From the NCBI RefSeq assembly GCF_900116605.1, contig NZ_FPBC01000001.1, positions 682,001 to 746,000 on the forward strand: DNA of 64,000 nt. Reading direction: 5' to 3'. This stretch comes from Pseudomonas marincola. GTDB taxonomy: Bacteria; Pseudomonadota; Gammaproteobacteria; Pseudomonadales; Pseudomonadaceae. Positions 56,728 to 64,000 of the stretch are shown piece after piece. Made by a program: the position numbers and the translations under genes. Numbering within the stretch: the stretch's first letter is position 1; each line of letters opens with the position of its first letter. Under the pieces are notes generated by a model. It did not search any database. It saw only the letters and a program-made list of their open reading frames with translations, and was not told where the DNA came from.

Positions 56728-57836
56728 TACTGCGGCTCCTGACCAGTCAGCTCAACGGTGCGGTTATCACGGTCCACCGGGCGCACTTTCTCGCCTTCGT
56801 GAAGCATCTCGACACCGGCCAGAACAAACCAGTCATCGGCACTCAAGCCCTCGAGTACAGGCACCAGACGCTCGCCGTACGGGCCCACTCGCACAGGCCG
56901 TTTGTGCAATGTCGAGGTTGCCGGGTCAAGCCACCAGACATAGGGTTGCTGCCCTTCTGCGGTCAACGCCGAAAGCGGAATTGCCAGCGCGTCCTGATCT
57001 TTTTCAAGAATGAATACCCGTGCGCTCAAACCCAGTGCGACGCGCGTGGTGTCGGTGTTGAAGGCCACTCGCGCCGCGTAGGTGCGCGACTGCGCGTCGG
57101 CTGAGGGTGAAATCTCGCGGATGTAGCCGATGTAGCGTTTACCCGGCTGCGACCACAGTTCCACGGCGACCTTCTGGCCGATTTCAAGTTTGGAAACCAT
57201 ATGTTCAGGCAAGTCGATCTGCACTTCACGGTCGCCATCGGCAGCCAGACTCAACACCGTTTGCCCCGGCGAAACCACTTGGCCGACATCGATCATCCGC
57301 TCAGCGATAACCCCATCCTGCGGGGCACGCAGCACCGCGTAATCGGCCTGATTACTGGCCACCTTGTACTCGGCCTTGGCCTGATTGAGCCTGGCCAGAC
57401 CTGCACGGTAGAGGTTTTCGGTGTTGTCGTATTGCGAGCGGCTGACCAATTGGCGGCCGAGCAGGGTCTTGTAGCGATCCCGTTCGGTTTTCACCAACTG
57501 CAGGTTGGCTTCGGCTGCCGCGAGCTGAGCCCGCATGGCATCGAGCTTGAGGCGCATGTCATCCGGATCGAGTTCGGCCAGCGCCTGATTCTTTTTCACC
57601 CGCTGCCCGGAATCGACCAGCCGCTTACTGACCTTGCCGGCGATGCGAAAAGCCAACTCAGGCTCGAAGCGCGCGCGAACCTCTCCCGGATAAGCCTCCT
57701 GCAACTCGATGGCAGATTGCGGCTGCGTCACCATCGCAGCGCGAATAACCGGCTCCGAGGTCGTTTCCTTACCGCAAGCGGCAAGCAATGCAACCAGCGC
57801 CAATGGCAAGGTTAGGTTCACAATAGGACGCAGCAT
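56727..57836 (-). CDS. RND efflux periplasmic adaptor lipoprotein (membrane fusion protein)
   Basis: A 369-residue adaptor. A lipobox LLAAC puts the lipidated cysteine at Cys21. The lipoyl/barrel-sandwich halves flank a coiled-coil hairpin (about 100-170, QLAAAEANLQLVKTERDRY), followed by beta-barrel and membrane-proximal domains. It is first in the adaptor-pump operon and divergent from a TetR regulator. Confidence 0.92.
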   Translation of the reverse strand: MLRPIVNLTLPLALVALLAACGKETTSEPVIRAAMVTQPQSAIELQEAYPGEVRARFEPELAFRIAGKVSKRLVDSGQRVKKNQALAELDPDDMRLKLDAMRAQLAAAEANLQLVKTERDRYKTLLGRQLVSRSQYDNTENLYRAGLARLNQAKAEYKVASNQADYAVLRAPQDGVIAERMIDVGQVVSPGQTVLSLAADGDREVQIDLPEHMVSKLEIGQKVAVELWSQPGKRYIGYIREISPSADAQSRTYAARVAFNTDTTRVALGLSARVFILEKDQDALAIPLSALTAEGQQPYVWWLDPATSTLHKRPVRVGPYGERLVPVLEGLSADDWFVLAGVEMLHEGEKVRPVDRDNRTVELTGQEPQ

Positions 57837-57858
57837 GACAGCAGACCTTTGAAGAAGG

Positions 57859-57899
57859 TTTAGAATATTTATACTGAGCGGTATAGTAAAAATACTAAA
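57859..57899. promoter_or_regulatory. Nested inverted repeat, candidate TetR operator
   Basis: Outer arms TTTAG (57859-57863) and CTAAA (57895-57899) enclose an inner dyad ATAC-TGAGCG-GTAT (57871-57884), all in an AT-rich stretch between the divergent tetR and RND operons. The inner dyad is 34 bp upstream of the adaptor start and 43 bp before the tetR start, so one site could control both directions. Inferred from position and symmetry. Confidence 0.5.
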
Positions 57900-57915
57900 C
57901 TCGGCAGTCCAGTAT

Positions 57916-57921
57916 TATAAT
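57916..57921 (+). promoter_or_regulatory. TATAAT box just before tetR
   Basis: A perfect -10 consensus ends only 6 nt before the annotated ATG, so a transcript from it would be leaderless or nearly so, unless translation begins further in. No good -35 is seen at the right distance, which keeps this tentative. Confidence 0.3.
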
Positions 57922-57927
57922 CAGCCA

Positions 57928-58563
57928 ATGACCGACAAAATATTGCAGACCAACGGCCCGGGCCGTCCCAAGGATCAAGCCAAGCGCCAAGCCATTCTGG
58001 ATGCGGCGCAATCGCTGTTTCTGAGCAATGGCTATGACGGCAGCAGCATGGATGCGATTGCCGCCGAGGCGGGGGTTTCAAAGCTTACGGTGTATAACCA
58101 CTTCACCGATAAAGAGACGCTGTTCTCGGCCGCAGTGGCCGCCAAGTGCACCTCGCAGTTACCGGAAGGCCTCTTTGAACTCACGTCAGACGTCTCGATA
58201 GAGAAGATTCTGATGAATATCGGCAGAGCGTTTCACACGCTGATCAACAGCCGCGAGTCCATCGAACTGCACCGGGTGATGGTCAGCCTGAGCACGCAGG
58301 AATCGAAACTTCCGGAGATGTTTTTCCAGGCAGGCCCGCAAACGCTGATCGACAAGATGACGCGCCTGCTGACCCAGGCCAACAACAGCGGCACACTCAA
58401 GGTGGAAACACCGCAACTGGCGGCGGATCAGTTCTTCTGCCTGCTCAAGGGCACCAGCAATTTTGCATTGCTGATCGGTTGCCGCGCGGCGCACAGCCAG
58501 CAGGAAGCAGAACTGCACGTCAGCGATTGCGTGAAAATGTTCATCCGCGCCTATCAGCCGTAA
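57928..58563 (+). CDS. TetR/AcrR-family transcriptional regulator
   Basis: A 211-residue regulator with an N-terminal helix-turn-helix (about residues 18-65: ILDAAQSLFLSNGYDGSS, then AEAGVSKLTVYNHFTDKETL) and an all-helical ligand-binding domain resembling the AcrR/TetR_C families. It is divergent from an RND pump operon and probably represses it until a pump substrate binds. No clear Shine-Dalgarno is seen. Confidence 0.9.
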   Translation: MTDKILQTNGPGRPKDQAKRQAILDAAQSLFLSNGYDGSSMDAIAAEAGVSKLTVYNHFTDKETLFSAAVAAKCTSQLPEGLFELTSDVSIEKILMNIGRAFHTLINSRESIELHRVMVSLSTQESKLPEMFFQAGPQTLIDKMTRLLTQANNSGTLKVETPQLAADQFFCLLKGTSNFALLIGCRAAHSQQEAELHVSDCVKMFIRAYQP

Positions 58564-58564
58564 T

Positions 58565-58588
58565 CTGCCGGGCGCGAATGACCGGCAG
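58565..58588. terminator. Hairpin between convergent tetR and rsmJ
   Basis: CTGCCGG (58565-58571) and CCGGCAG (58582-58588) form a 7-bp stem with a 10-nt loop in the 27-bp gap between two converging genes. It has no T-run, so the terminator call is modest. Confidence 0.45.
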
Positions 58589-58590
58589 GG

Positions 58591-59367
58591 TTACTGAAGC
58601 TTCTTCAGCGGGTAAATATCGTAACGGCTGGATTTACCTTCCAGCGCATAACCGGGTTTGAATCCCTCGATTATCGGAGCCTTGCGCGGGCGTTTAACCA
58701 CCACGCGGTGAGTCGCCAGCGCCATCGCGGCCGCCAGCAGCGCCGGAGCATCCTGATCGTCGCCGACCAATGGCCGAAACAGGCGCATTTCCTTTTTCAC
58801 CAACGCACTCTTGTCGCGGTGCGGGAACATCGGGTCGAGATAAATCACCTGCGGCGCTTCGCCCTGCCACGCGCTCATCAACTCGATTGCATTGCCTTGC
58901 AGCAAGCGCATGCGTGCGCAGATCGGTGCTACATCCAGATCCAGCCGTGCCCGCGCCAGCCCGTCTTCCAGCAAGGCGGCAATCAGCGGCTGACGCTCGA
59001 TCATGCTCACATTGCAACCCAGACTTGCCAGCACAAAGCTGTCGCGCCCAAGCCCTGCGGTAGCGTCCAGCACCACCGGGCGTATGCCTTGCTGAATGCC
59101 GACGGCCTTGGCGATCATCTGCCCGCTGCCACCGCCAAACAAGCGCCGGTGCGCCACAGCGCCTTCAACAAAGTCGACCTTGACCGGCCCCGGCGCCTTG
59201 TCACCCAACTCGCTCAGTTGCAGGCCAGCGGGACCGAGTTGCAAGGCAAAATCGGCATCGCCGTGCAATGCTAGGCCCAAGCGTGACGCCCATTGCTGCG
59301 CTGCATCATCCAACTCCGGCACCAGCGCTTCCATCCGCACCACGGCTGCTTGCACGTTATCGCTCAT
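58591..59367 (-). CDS. rsmJ: 16S rRNA (guanine(1516)-N(2))-methyltransferase
   Basis: A 258-residue SAM-dependent methyltransferase. SAM motif I is [20 protein letters not shown] (about 99-118) and the catalytic motif is YLDPMFPHR. The C-terminal [11 protein letters not shown] segment is RsmJ-like. The ATG at 59367 ([12 protein letters not shown]) matches the family better than the upstream one at 59400. The 269-bp region upstream is shared with the divergent bufferin operon. Confidence 0.93.
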   Translation of the reverse strand: MSDNVQAAVVRMEALVPELDDAAQQWASRLGLALHGDADFALQLGPAGLQLSELGDKAPGPVKVDFVEGAVAHRRLFGGGSGQMIAKAVGIQQGIRPVVLDATAGLGRDSFVLASLGCNVSMIERQPLIAALLEDGLARARLDLDVAPICARMRLLQGNAIELMSAWQGEAPQVIYLDPMFPHRDKSALVKKEMRLFRPLVGDDQDAPALLAAAMALATHRVVVKRPRKAPIIEGFKPGYALEGKSSRYDIYPLKKLQ

Positions 59368-59636
59368 AAACCACTCATCAATTATTCGTCTGCGCAGCAT
59401 TCTGCGCTGAGACCTTCAATGCCGGCTATTTTGCCAGAGCCGGGCACTTCGCGCGTTATCCAAGCGCCGCTGAAATTGTTTATTTGCCCGCTGTAACAAA
59501 AACACCGCTGACGGCTCTTTAGTCTCAAGCGAGCGACATCATCATCTCGCTTATAACTGGCGCTCATCAGGTGATAAATCGCCGGTCTGAGCCAGCAACA
59601 GATCCGCTCAATCTTTGAAGCCTTGGAGATATACAG
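59368..59636. promoter_or_regulatory. Divergent promoter region of the bufferin operon
   Basis: The 269-bp gap separates rsmJ and bufA1. A GGAG 8 nt before the bufA1 ATG (59625-59628) is a clear ribosome binding site. A TGTAAC at 59492-59497 resembles ECF sigma-factor -35 elements known upstream of bufferin genes elsewhere, but I see no matching -10, so this is weak. No Fur-box or recognised copper-box was found by eye. Confidence 0.4.
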
Positions 59637-59945
59637 ATGACTAACAAAAGCACCCGCGCTGTATCCGCTGCCAGCTTGGCCCTTGCACTTGGCGCAGCCG
59701 TTGCGATCTCGACTGCCACTGTTACCACCGCCCATGCGGCCGACAACGAGAAATGCTTCGGTATTTCCATGAAAGGTAAAAACGATTGCGCAGCAGGCGC
59801 TGGCACCACATGCGCAGGCACTGCAAAAACCGATTTGCAGGGCAATGCCTGGAAATATGTCCCGGCCGGCACCTGTGAAAAGACCCCGTCTGCCTCATCG
59901 CCAACCGGCTTTGGTCAGCTGCAGGAATACAAAGAAAAAGCCTGA
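59637..59945 (+). CDS. bufA1: Bufferin precursor peptide (BufA1, DUF2282)
   Basis: A 102-residue precursor with a Sec signal peptide (residues 1-34, cleavage after TAHA). The mature part has exactly four cysteines, Cys40, Cys51, Cys59 and Cys80, in motifs [21 protein letters not shown] and AGTCEKTP with NAWKYVP between, the DUF2282 pattern. In Caulobacter bufferins of this class are RiPPs whose central cysteines are converted by an MNIO enzyme to thiooxazole and which bind copper in the periplasm. It heads the bufA1-bufB-bufC-bufD operon. Modification here is inferred. Confidence 0.9.
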   Translation: MTNKSTRAVSAASLALALGAAVAISTATVTTAHAADNEKCFGISMKGKNDCAAGAGTTCAGTAKTDLQGNAWKYVPAGTCEKTPSASSPTGFGQLQEYKEKA

Positions 59946-59968
59946 TAAATCGCGGGGGAGCGAACTGT

Positions 59969-60874
59969 ATGCCTAATGCTCATTTAACCGACGTCAGCCT
60001 GCGCGCCCCCGCTAAAGTCCGGGGCCTGCCCAACCGGGCGGGCATCGGCCTGAAAAGCCAGCATGTGGCCGAAATTATCGAGACGCTTCCGGAGCTCGGT
60101 TTCTTCGAGGTCCATGCAGAGAATTACATGGTTGCCGGGGGGCCGTTTCACCACTTCCTGCAACAGATTCGCCAGCATTATCCGCTCTCTATTCATGGCG
60201 TCGGCCTGTCGATTGGCGGTGTAGATCCACTCGACACGGCACATTTACAGCGCCTGCAAATATTGCTGGAACGCTACCAGCCGGAGTCGTTTTCCGAGCA
60301 TCTGGCCTGGTCCAGCCACGGGCAAAACTATTTCAACGACCTGCTACCAGTTGCTTACGACGCCGCCACGCTGGATCGGGTGTGTGCGCATGTCGATCAG
60401 GTGCAGTCGCTGCTGAAGCGACAGATACTGCTGGAAAATCCATCGACTTACGTCGAGTTCGCTGACTCCAGCCTGACTGAGCCGCAGTTTATCAGTGCGA
60501 TCATCCAGCGCACCGGCTGCGGCCTGCTGCTCGATGTGAACAATGTGTACGTCTCGGCGACCAATCATAACTGGGACGCACAACAGTACATCGACGCGCT
60601 GCCGCTGCACGCGGTCCGCGAGATTCATTTGGCAGGCTTCAGTGAAGACCTCGACAGCCTCGGCAGCCGCCTGCTGATCGACGCCCACGGTTCTGCCGTG
60701 GACCAGGCCGTGTGGACGCTGTACGCCGATGTTCTGCAGCGCCTCGGGCCGGTTCCGACCCTGATCGAGCGCGACGACGATGTGCCGGCGCTGCAGCACT
60801 TACTGGCCGAGGCGGATATCGCCGAGCAACATTTGCAACATGCAGCCGCCGCACGCAAGCAGGCCTGCCGATGA
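59969..60874 (+). CDS. bufB: MNIO-family bufferin maturase (BufB, DUF692)
   Basis: A 301-residue TIM-barrel protein of the multinuclear non-heme iron oxidative enzyme family, related to MbnB of methanobactin synthesis. Candidate iron ligands lie in the conserved stretches EVHAENYM (His49), SIHGVGLSIGG (His76), SEHLAW (Glu110, His111), LLENPSTY (Glu156, Asn157), LLLDVNNVYV (Asp189, Asn191), EIHLAGF (His220), DAHG (Asp238, His240) and IERD (Glu267). GGGGGAG lies before the ATG. Expected to modify cysteines of the bufA1 product in the cytoplasm before export. Confidence 0.92.
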   Translation: MPNAHLTDVSLRAPAKVRGLPNRAGIGLKSQHVAEIIETLPELGFFEVHAENYMVAGGPFHHFLQQIRQHYPLSIHGVGLSIGGVDPLDTAHLQRLQILLERYQPESFSEHLAWSSHGQNYFNDLLPVAYDAATLDRVCAHVDQVQSLLKRQILLENPSTYVEFADSSLTEPQFISAIIQRTGCGLLLDVNNVYVSATNHNWDAQQYIDALPLHAVREIHLAGFSEDLDSLGSRLLIDAHGSAVDQAVWTLYADVLQRLGPVPTLIERDDDVPALQHLLAEADIAEQHLQHAAAARKQACR

Positions 60875-61659
60875 GCAACCAGACCACCTTCAGCCAGGCC
60901 CTGCTCAACCCAGAGCAGCCGTGCCCAGATGGCTTACGCAGCTGGAATGGCTCCGATCCCGCGCAACGCTTTGCGATCTATCGCAACAACGTCACCCGCT
61001 CGTTGATCGACGCGTTGGCAGACACTTTTCCGGTGGTCGCTGAGCTGGTGGGTGCAGACTTTTTCAACTTGCTGGCGCACAGCTACATTCAACACAGCCC
61101 ACCCACCAGCCGGCTTCTGGTCGAGTACGGTGAAACCTTTGCCGACTTCATTCAAGGCTTTGCACCGGCCGCCAGCGTGCCGTATCTGGCGGATGTCGCG
61201 CGCCTTGAGTTCGCCAGAGTCCGGGCTTATCACAGCGCCGATATCACCGCCCTGACGCCGGTTGCGATCGCCGAGGTAATCGGCCAGCCCGAACACTTGG
61301 CCAACATGACTTTCGCCCTGCATCCGTCCGTGCAGATAGTCCACTCACGTTTCGCCCATGTCTCGATCTGGGCCGCGCATCAAGGCACGCATGACCTCGC
61401 CGCGGTTGATAGCCAATGCGCCGAAACAGCGCTGATTTTGCGCAACCGTTTAATCGTCGAAGTCATGGCCATTCAGCCAGCCGACGCGGCGTTTATCAGC
61501 GCACTGCAACAGGGCCAGCCGTTTGCCAAGGCGGCCGAGCTCGCCATGGACGTGGTCGCTGAATTCAATCTAAGCCCACCACTCGCTCACCTGATCAACA
61601 CCGCCGTGATCGTGGGTTATGCCTATCCGGGCGCCTCATTAGGAAACAACCATGTCTGA
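60871..61659 (+). CDS. bufC: Bufferin maturase partner (BufC, DUF2063)
   Basis: A 262-residue protein whose N-terminal part reads PAQRFAIYRNNVTRSLIDAL, then DTFPVVAELVGADFFN and VEYGETFADFI, the DUF2063 signature. In MNIO pathways this partner recruits the precursor to the maturase. The ATG at 60871 forms an ATGA overlap with the bufB stop, deciding the start; a longer frame from 60712 lies within bufB and is rejected. Confidence 0.9.
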   Translation: MSNQTTFSQALLNPEQPCPDGLRSWNGSDPAQRFAIYRNNVTRSLIDALADTFPVVAELVGADFFNLLAHSYIQHSPPTSRLLVEYGETFADFIQGFAPAASVPYLADVARLEFARVRAYHSADITALTPVAIAEVIGQPEHLANMTFALHPSVQIVHSRFAHVSIWAAHQGTHDLAAVDSQCAETALILRNRLIVEVMAIQPADAAFISALQQGQPFAKAAELAMDVVAEFNLSPPLAHLINTAVIVGYAYPGASLGNNHV

Positions 61660-62173
61660 CTCCCCAACATTCGCCAACGCCTCGGCACCGGTAAAACTGA
61701 TCGCAAAAGCGATCGACTGCTGCAAGCGGATTCCCTACAGCCTGATCGCTTTTATTGCGCGCTTCTCGATTGCAGCGGTGTTCTGGAAATCGGGCCAGAC
61801 CAAGGTTCAAGGCTTTGTCATCGACATCGTCTCTGGCGATTTCGAATTGGGCGTGCCGCAGTTGTCCGGTTCGGCAATTCCCTTGTTCACAGAAGAATAC
61901 AAAGTGCCGCTGCTTTCCCCGGAGTTTGCCGCCACGCTGGCCGCGTTCGCCGAGCACCTGTTCCCAGCGCTGCTTTTATTGGGCCTGGCCACTCGTTTTT
62001 CTGCGCTGGCACTGCTGGCCATGACGCTGGTGATTCAGTTGTTCGTATACCCCGATGCCTATCCGGTTCATGGCACATGGGCGGCGGTATTGCTGATGCT
62101 GGCGGCCAAAGGGCCGGGCAAGCTATCAATCGATCATCTGATCGCAAAACACTATGGCTATAAATCAGCCTGA
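61652..62173 (+). CDS. bufD: DoxX-family membrane protein (BufD)
   Basis: A 173-residue protein with about four hydrophobic helices: FIARFSIAAVFWKSGQTK, FAEHLFPALLLLGLATRFSA, then AMTLVIQLFVYPDAY and a last helix before GPGKLSID, the DoxX pattern. It overlaps bufC by 8 bp. DoxX proteins are regular members of bufferin operons; their role, perhaps linked to the membrane redox state, is not settled. Confidence 0.85.
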   Translation: MSDSPTFANASAPVKLIAKAIDCCKRIPYSLIAFIARFSIAAVFWKSGQTKVQGFVIDIVSGDFELGVPQLSGSAIPLFTEEYKVPLLSPEFAATLAAFAEHLFPALLLLGLATRFSALALLAMTLVIQLFVYPDAYPVHGTWAAVLLMLAAKGPGKLSIDHLIAKHYGYKSA

Positions 62174-62190
62174 GACGTTAAAGTACGACC

Positions 62191-62544
62191 ATGACTGCCA
62201 TCACTCGCCTGTGCCTGCGTTTGCTCATCGGCCTGACCCTTGCCTTTAATGGCATGGCTCAAGCCGAGACGCATATGCCCTGCCCGATGCAGGCAAGCGA
62301 GCAGAACGCCATGCATGCCCAGCACATGATGGATACGATGGATTGCTGCAACGACGCGGCAGATCACCAGTCCAGCAAAACGCCCTGCAAAGACGGCCAG
62401 GACTGCAGCAGCGCCAATATTGTGTTGCCCCTGCCCGGCCTGACTACGCCGCTGGCGTTCTCTGCGCAGCGCACCCTCTCGACCTATCAAAGCTTCATCC
62501 CTGCCAAGACCCCGTCCGGTGTCTGGCGCCCGCCCCGGGCCTGA
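62191..62544 (+). CDS. Small exported Met/His/Cys-rich protein, putative copper binder (CopL/DUF2946-like)
   Basis: A 117-residue protein with a signal peptide (cleavage after MAQA, residue 25). Residues 26-72 contain six Met, four His and five Cys, e.g. HMPCPMQ, MHAQHMMDTMDCC and CKDGQDC; the rest is Pro/Thr-rich and ends WRPPRA. The composition and position between bufD and an efflux channel point to periplasmic metal binding. Resemblance to CopL/DUF2946 is by architecture and not proven. It starts 17 nt after bufD; no strong ribosome binding site is seen. Confidence 0.65.
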   Translation: MTAITRLCLRLLIGLTLAFNGMAQAETHMPCPMQASEQNAMHAQHMMDTMDCCNDAADHQSSKTPCKDGQDCSSANIVLPLPGLTTPLAFSAQRTLSTYQSFIPAKTPSGVWRPPRA

Positions 62545-62643
62545 TTCCTGTTCTGACTTGATCACATCGCTCACGCCTTGCGCCTGAGCGAGCTGGCGTG
62601 CCGTTGCGCACGCCAGATCATCAATATGACTGGAATCAGTACG

Positions 62644-63906
62644 ATGAAAGTTCACCGTAGTCATCCACGACGCAGTGCCTGCGCACTCGTCTGTAGCCTC
62701 GTGCTTGGCGAGTTCATCCCGAACATCAGCAGCGCCCTGACGCTGGATGAAGCCTTGCGTATCGCCGAAGCACAAGCGCCCTCCCTGAACGCCCAGACTG
62801 CCGATGTTGAACTGGCGCGCAGCATGGCCAAGCCGGCCGACCAATTGCCCGACCCGAAACTCTTGCTGGGCCTGAACAACTTTCCCATCAGCGGCGATAA
62901 TCGGGGCGAGTTGAACGCCGAGCCGATGACCATGCAAATGGTCGGCATCTCTCAGGAAGTCACCAGCAGCGACAAACGTCAGGCGCGGGTGGCCATGGCT
63001 CAGGCCACAATCGAAACGGCGCAGGCCCAGCGCCAGATCGAGCGGTTGAATGTGCGCCTGCAAACAGCGCTGGCATGGATTTCTGCGCGGGCGACTGAGC
63101 AAAAACTGCAGTTGTTCAAACAGCTCTACAGCGAAAATAAACTGTTCGCCGCCGCCATTCGCGCCAGCATCGCCGGGGGTCAGGGCCAGTCTGCCGACAG
63201 CGTCGCGCCCCGCCAGGAAGCCCTGTTATTGGCAGAACAACAGGACAGCCTTGAGCAGGAACGCAGCCAGCAACGTGCCGCATTGCGCCGCTGGATCGGC
63301 GAAGACGCCCGCCAACCGCTCACCGGCAAGTTGCCGCAATGGCAGCCTGCCCCGGCGCAATTCAGTCATGCACTGGAGCAGCATCCCGAGCTTGCGGTGT
63401 ATGAACCCATGAGCCGTCAGGCCGACGCTGCGATCAGCGCCGCCGTTGCCGAAAAGCAGCCGGACTGGGCCTGGCAGGTGGCGTACCAAAAGCGCGGCGC
63501 AGATTTCGGTGACATGGTCAGCGTGCAATTCAGCGTCGACTTGCCGGTGTTCGCTGGCTCGCGCCAAGACCCGAAAATTGCCGCTAGCCACTCCGCGCGC
63601 AATCGTCTGGACGCTCAACGCGAAGCCAAACTTCGCCAGCACCGCCAGCAGCTCGATGATTTGCAGGCGCAGTACCACCGGCTCGACCGCGCCGTGGAGC
63701 GCAGCCAGTCACAGTTGATCCCGCTGGCTATCGACAAGGTGCAACTAAGCCTTGCCGACTACCGCGCCGGCAAGAATCAACTCGCCAATCTGATCAGCGC
63801 CCGCCGTGAACTGATTGAAGCCCGCCTCAGGGATATCGACCTGCAACAACAGCGCTCACTCGTCAGCGCCAACCTGCATTACGCCTACACAGAGATCAGC
63901 CAATGA
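62644..63906 (+). CDS. Outer-membrane efflux channel of a metal RND system (CusC/CzcC-like, TolC family)
   Basis: A 420-residue TolC-type protein with a signal peptide (cleavage near SSA, residue 31) and then LTLDEALRIAEAQAPSLNAQ, the start of OEP repeat 1. Two long coiled-coil repeats follow. There is no lipobox cysteine. The length is nearer CzcC than CusC. The start at 62644 has GGAATC upstream; an ATG six codons earlier (62626) is an alternative. It overlaps the next gene by 4 bp and lies directly after the metal-binding small protein, so copper or another divalent metal is the likely substrate. Confidence 0.82.
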   Translation: MKVHRSHPRRSACALVCSLVLGEFIPNISSALTLDEALRIAEAQAPSLNAQTADVELARSMAKPADQLPDPKLLLGLNNFPISGDNRGELNAEPMTMQMVGISQEVTSSDKRQARVAMAQATIETAQAQRQIERLNVRLQTALAWISARATEQKLQLFKQLYSENKLFAAAIRASIAGGQGQSADSVAPRQEALLLAEQQDSLEQERSQQRAALRRWIGEDARQPLTGKLPQWQPAPAQFSHALEQHPELAVYEPMSRQADAAISAAVAEKQPDWAWQVAYQKRGADFGDMVSVQFSVDLPVFAGSRQDPKIAASHSARNRLDAQREAKLRQHRQQLDDLQAQYHRLDRAVERSQSQLIPLAIDKVQLSLADYRAGKNQLANLISARRELIEARLRDIDLQQQRSLVSANLHYAYTEISQ

Positions 63907-64000
63907 ACACTCATCGCACCTACACGCTGCTCGGCGCGGCAATTCTGATCGGCCTCGGCGCCGCCGGGGGTTATTGGCTGGCACTGAGTAGCGGCGAGCA
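63903..64000 (+). CDS. RND efflux adaptor (CusB/CzcB-like), partial
   Basis: The first 32 codons of a gene cut by the right edge. It starts MNTHRTYTLLGAAILI with a single N-terminal hydrophobic segment (GAAILIGLGAAGGYWLAL), as in CusB/CzcB adaptors. The start overlaps the stop of the upstream channel gene as ATGA. The CusC-CusB-CusA order makes a pump gene just outside the window likely. Confidence 0.7.
   Translation, partial: MNTHRTYTLLGAAILIGLGAAGGYWLALSSGE

Noticed and set aside
59529..59550. GCGAG-N12-CTCGC as a bufferin operator
   Set aside because: A 5-bp dyad of this kind is expected by chance in a region of this size.
60712..60870. N-terminal extension of the DUF2063 gene into bufB
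   Set aside because: The 53 extra residues are an Arg/Ala-rich reading of bufB in another frame; the ATGA overlap at 60871 gives the family start.

Overview
The window is a chromosomal segment of a Pseudomonas species, closer to the P. fluorescens/P. putida type than to P. aeruginosa in its gene order. This is judged from near-family-identical proteins (FabZ, Skp, LpxA, PyrH, FtsB, BamA, PlsB), from gene order matching the conserved surE-to-glnD/dapD block of Pseudomonas, and from a GC-rich, densely packed layout. Everything up to about 50 kb is core genome. No rRNA, tRNA, CRISPR array, insertion sequence, prophage or integron was found.

Layout. (1) 1-5.9 kb: minus-strand surE, truD, ispF, fghA and adhC, the divergent LysR gene gfnR, then ispD and ftsB. 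A formaldehyde-detoxification module sits between the two MEP-pathway genes ispD and ispF. (2) 5.9-17.7 kb, minus strand: eno, kdsA, pyrG, tilS, accA, dnaE and an alanine/glycine:cation symporter. (3) 17.8-32.4 kb, minus strand: the envelope and translation block rpsB, tsf, pyrH, frr, uppS, cdsA, dxr, rseP, bamA, skp, lpxD, fabZ, lpxA, lpxB, rnhB (in transcription order), with stop/start overlaps at several junctions. (4) 32.8-40.8 kb, plus strand: map, glnD, dapC, an ArsC/Spx-like gene, dapD, csdA and csdE, with tcdA convergent. (5) 41.9-50.1 kb: an NdvB-type GH17-GT2 glucan synthase, dapE, rlmA, a small conserved gene, a convergent cold-shock gene and plsB. (6) 50.1-53.5 kb: eptA, a four-repeat membrane protein and a periplasmic retropepsin-like protein. 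(7) 53.6-58.6 kb: an RND pump and its lipoprotein adaptor, with a divergent TetR regulator and a large inverted repeat between them. (8) 58.6-64 kb: rsmJ, then an accessory block.

The most notable system is at 59.6-62.2 kb: a complete bufferin-type RiPP operon. It has a Sec-exported DUF2282 precursor with four cysteines (BufA1), a DUF692/MNIO iron oxygenase (BufB), a DUF2063 partner protein (BufC) and a DoxX membrane protein (BufD). It runs directly into a small exported Met/His/Cys-rich protein, a CusC/CzcC-like outer-membrane channel and the start of an RND adaptor cut by the window edge. The arrangement suggests one transcription unit that combines periplasmic copper buffering by a modified peptide with tripartite copper efflux.

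Start codons were moved inward from the longest reading frame wherever a ribosome binding site, family length or neighbour overlap favoured it; the evidence fields say so.
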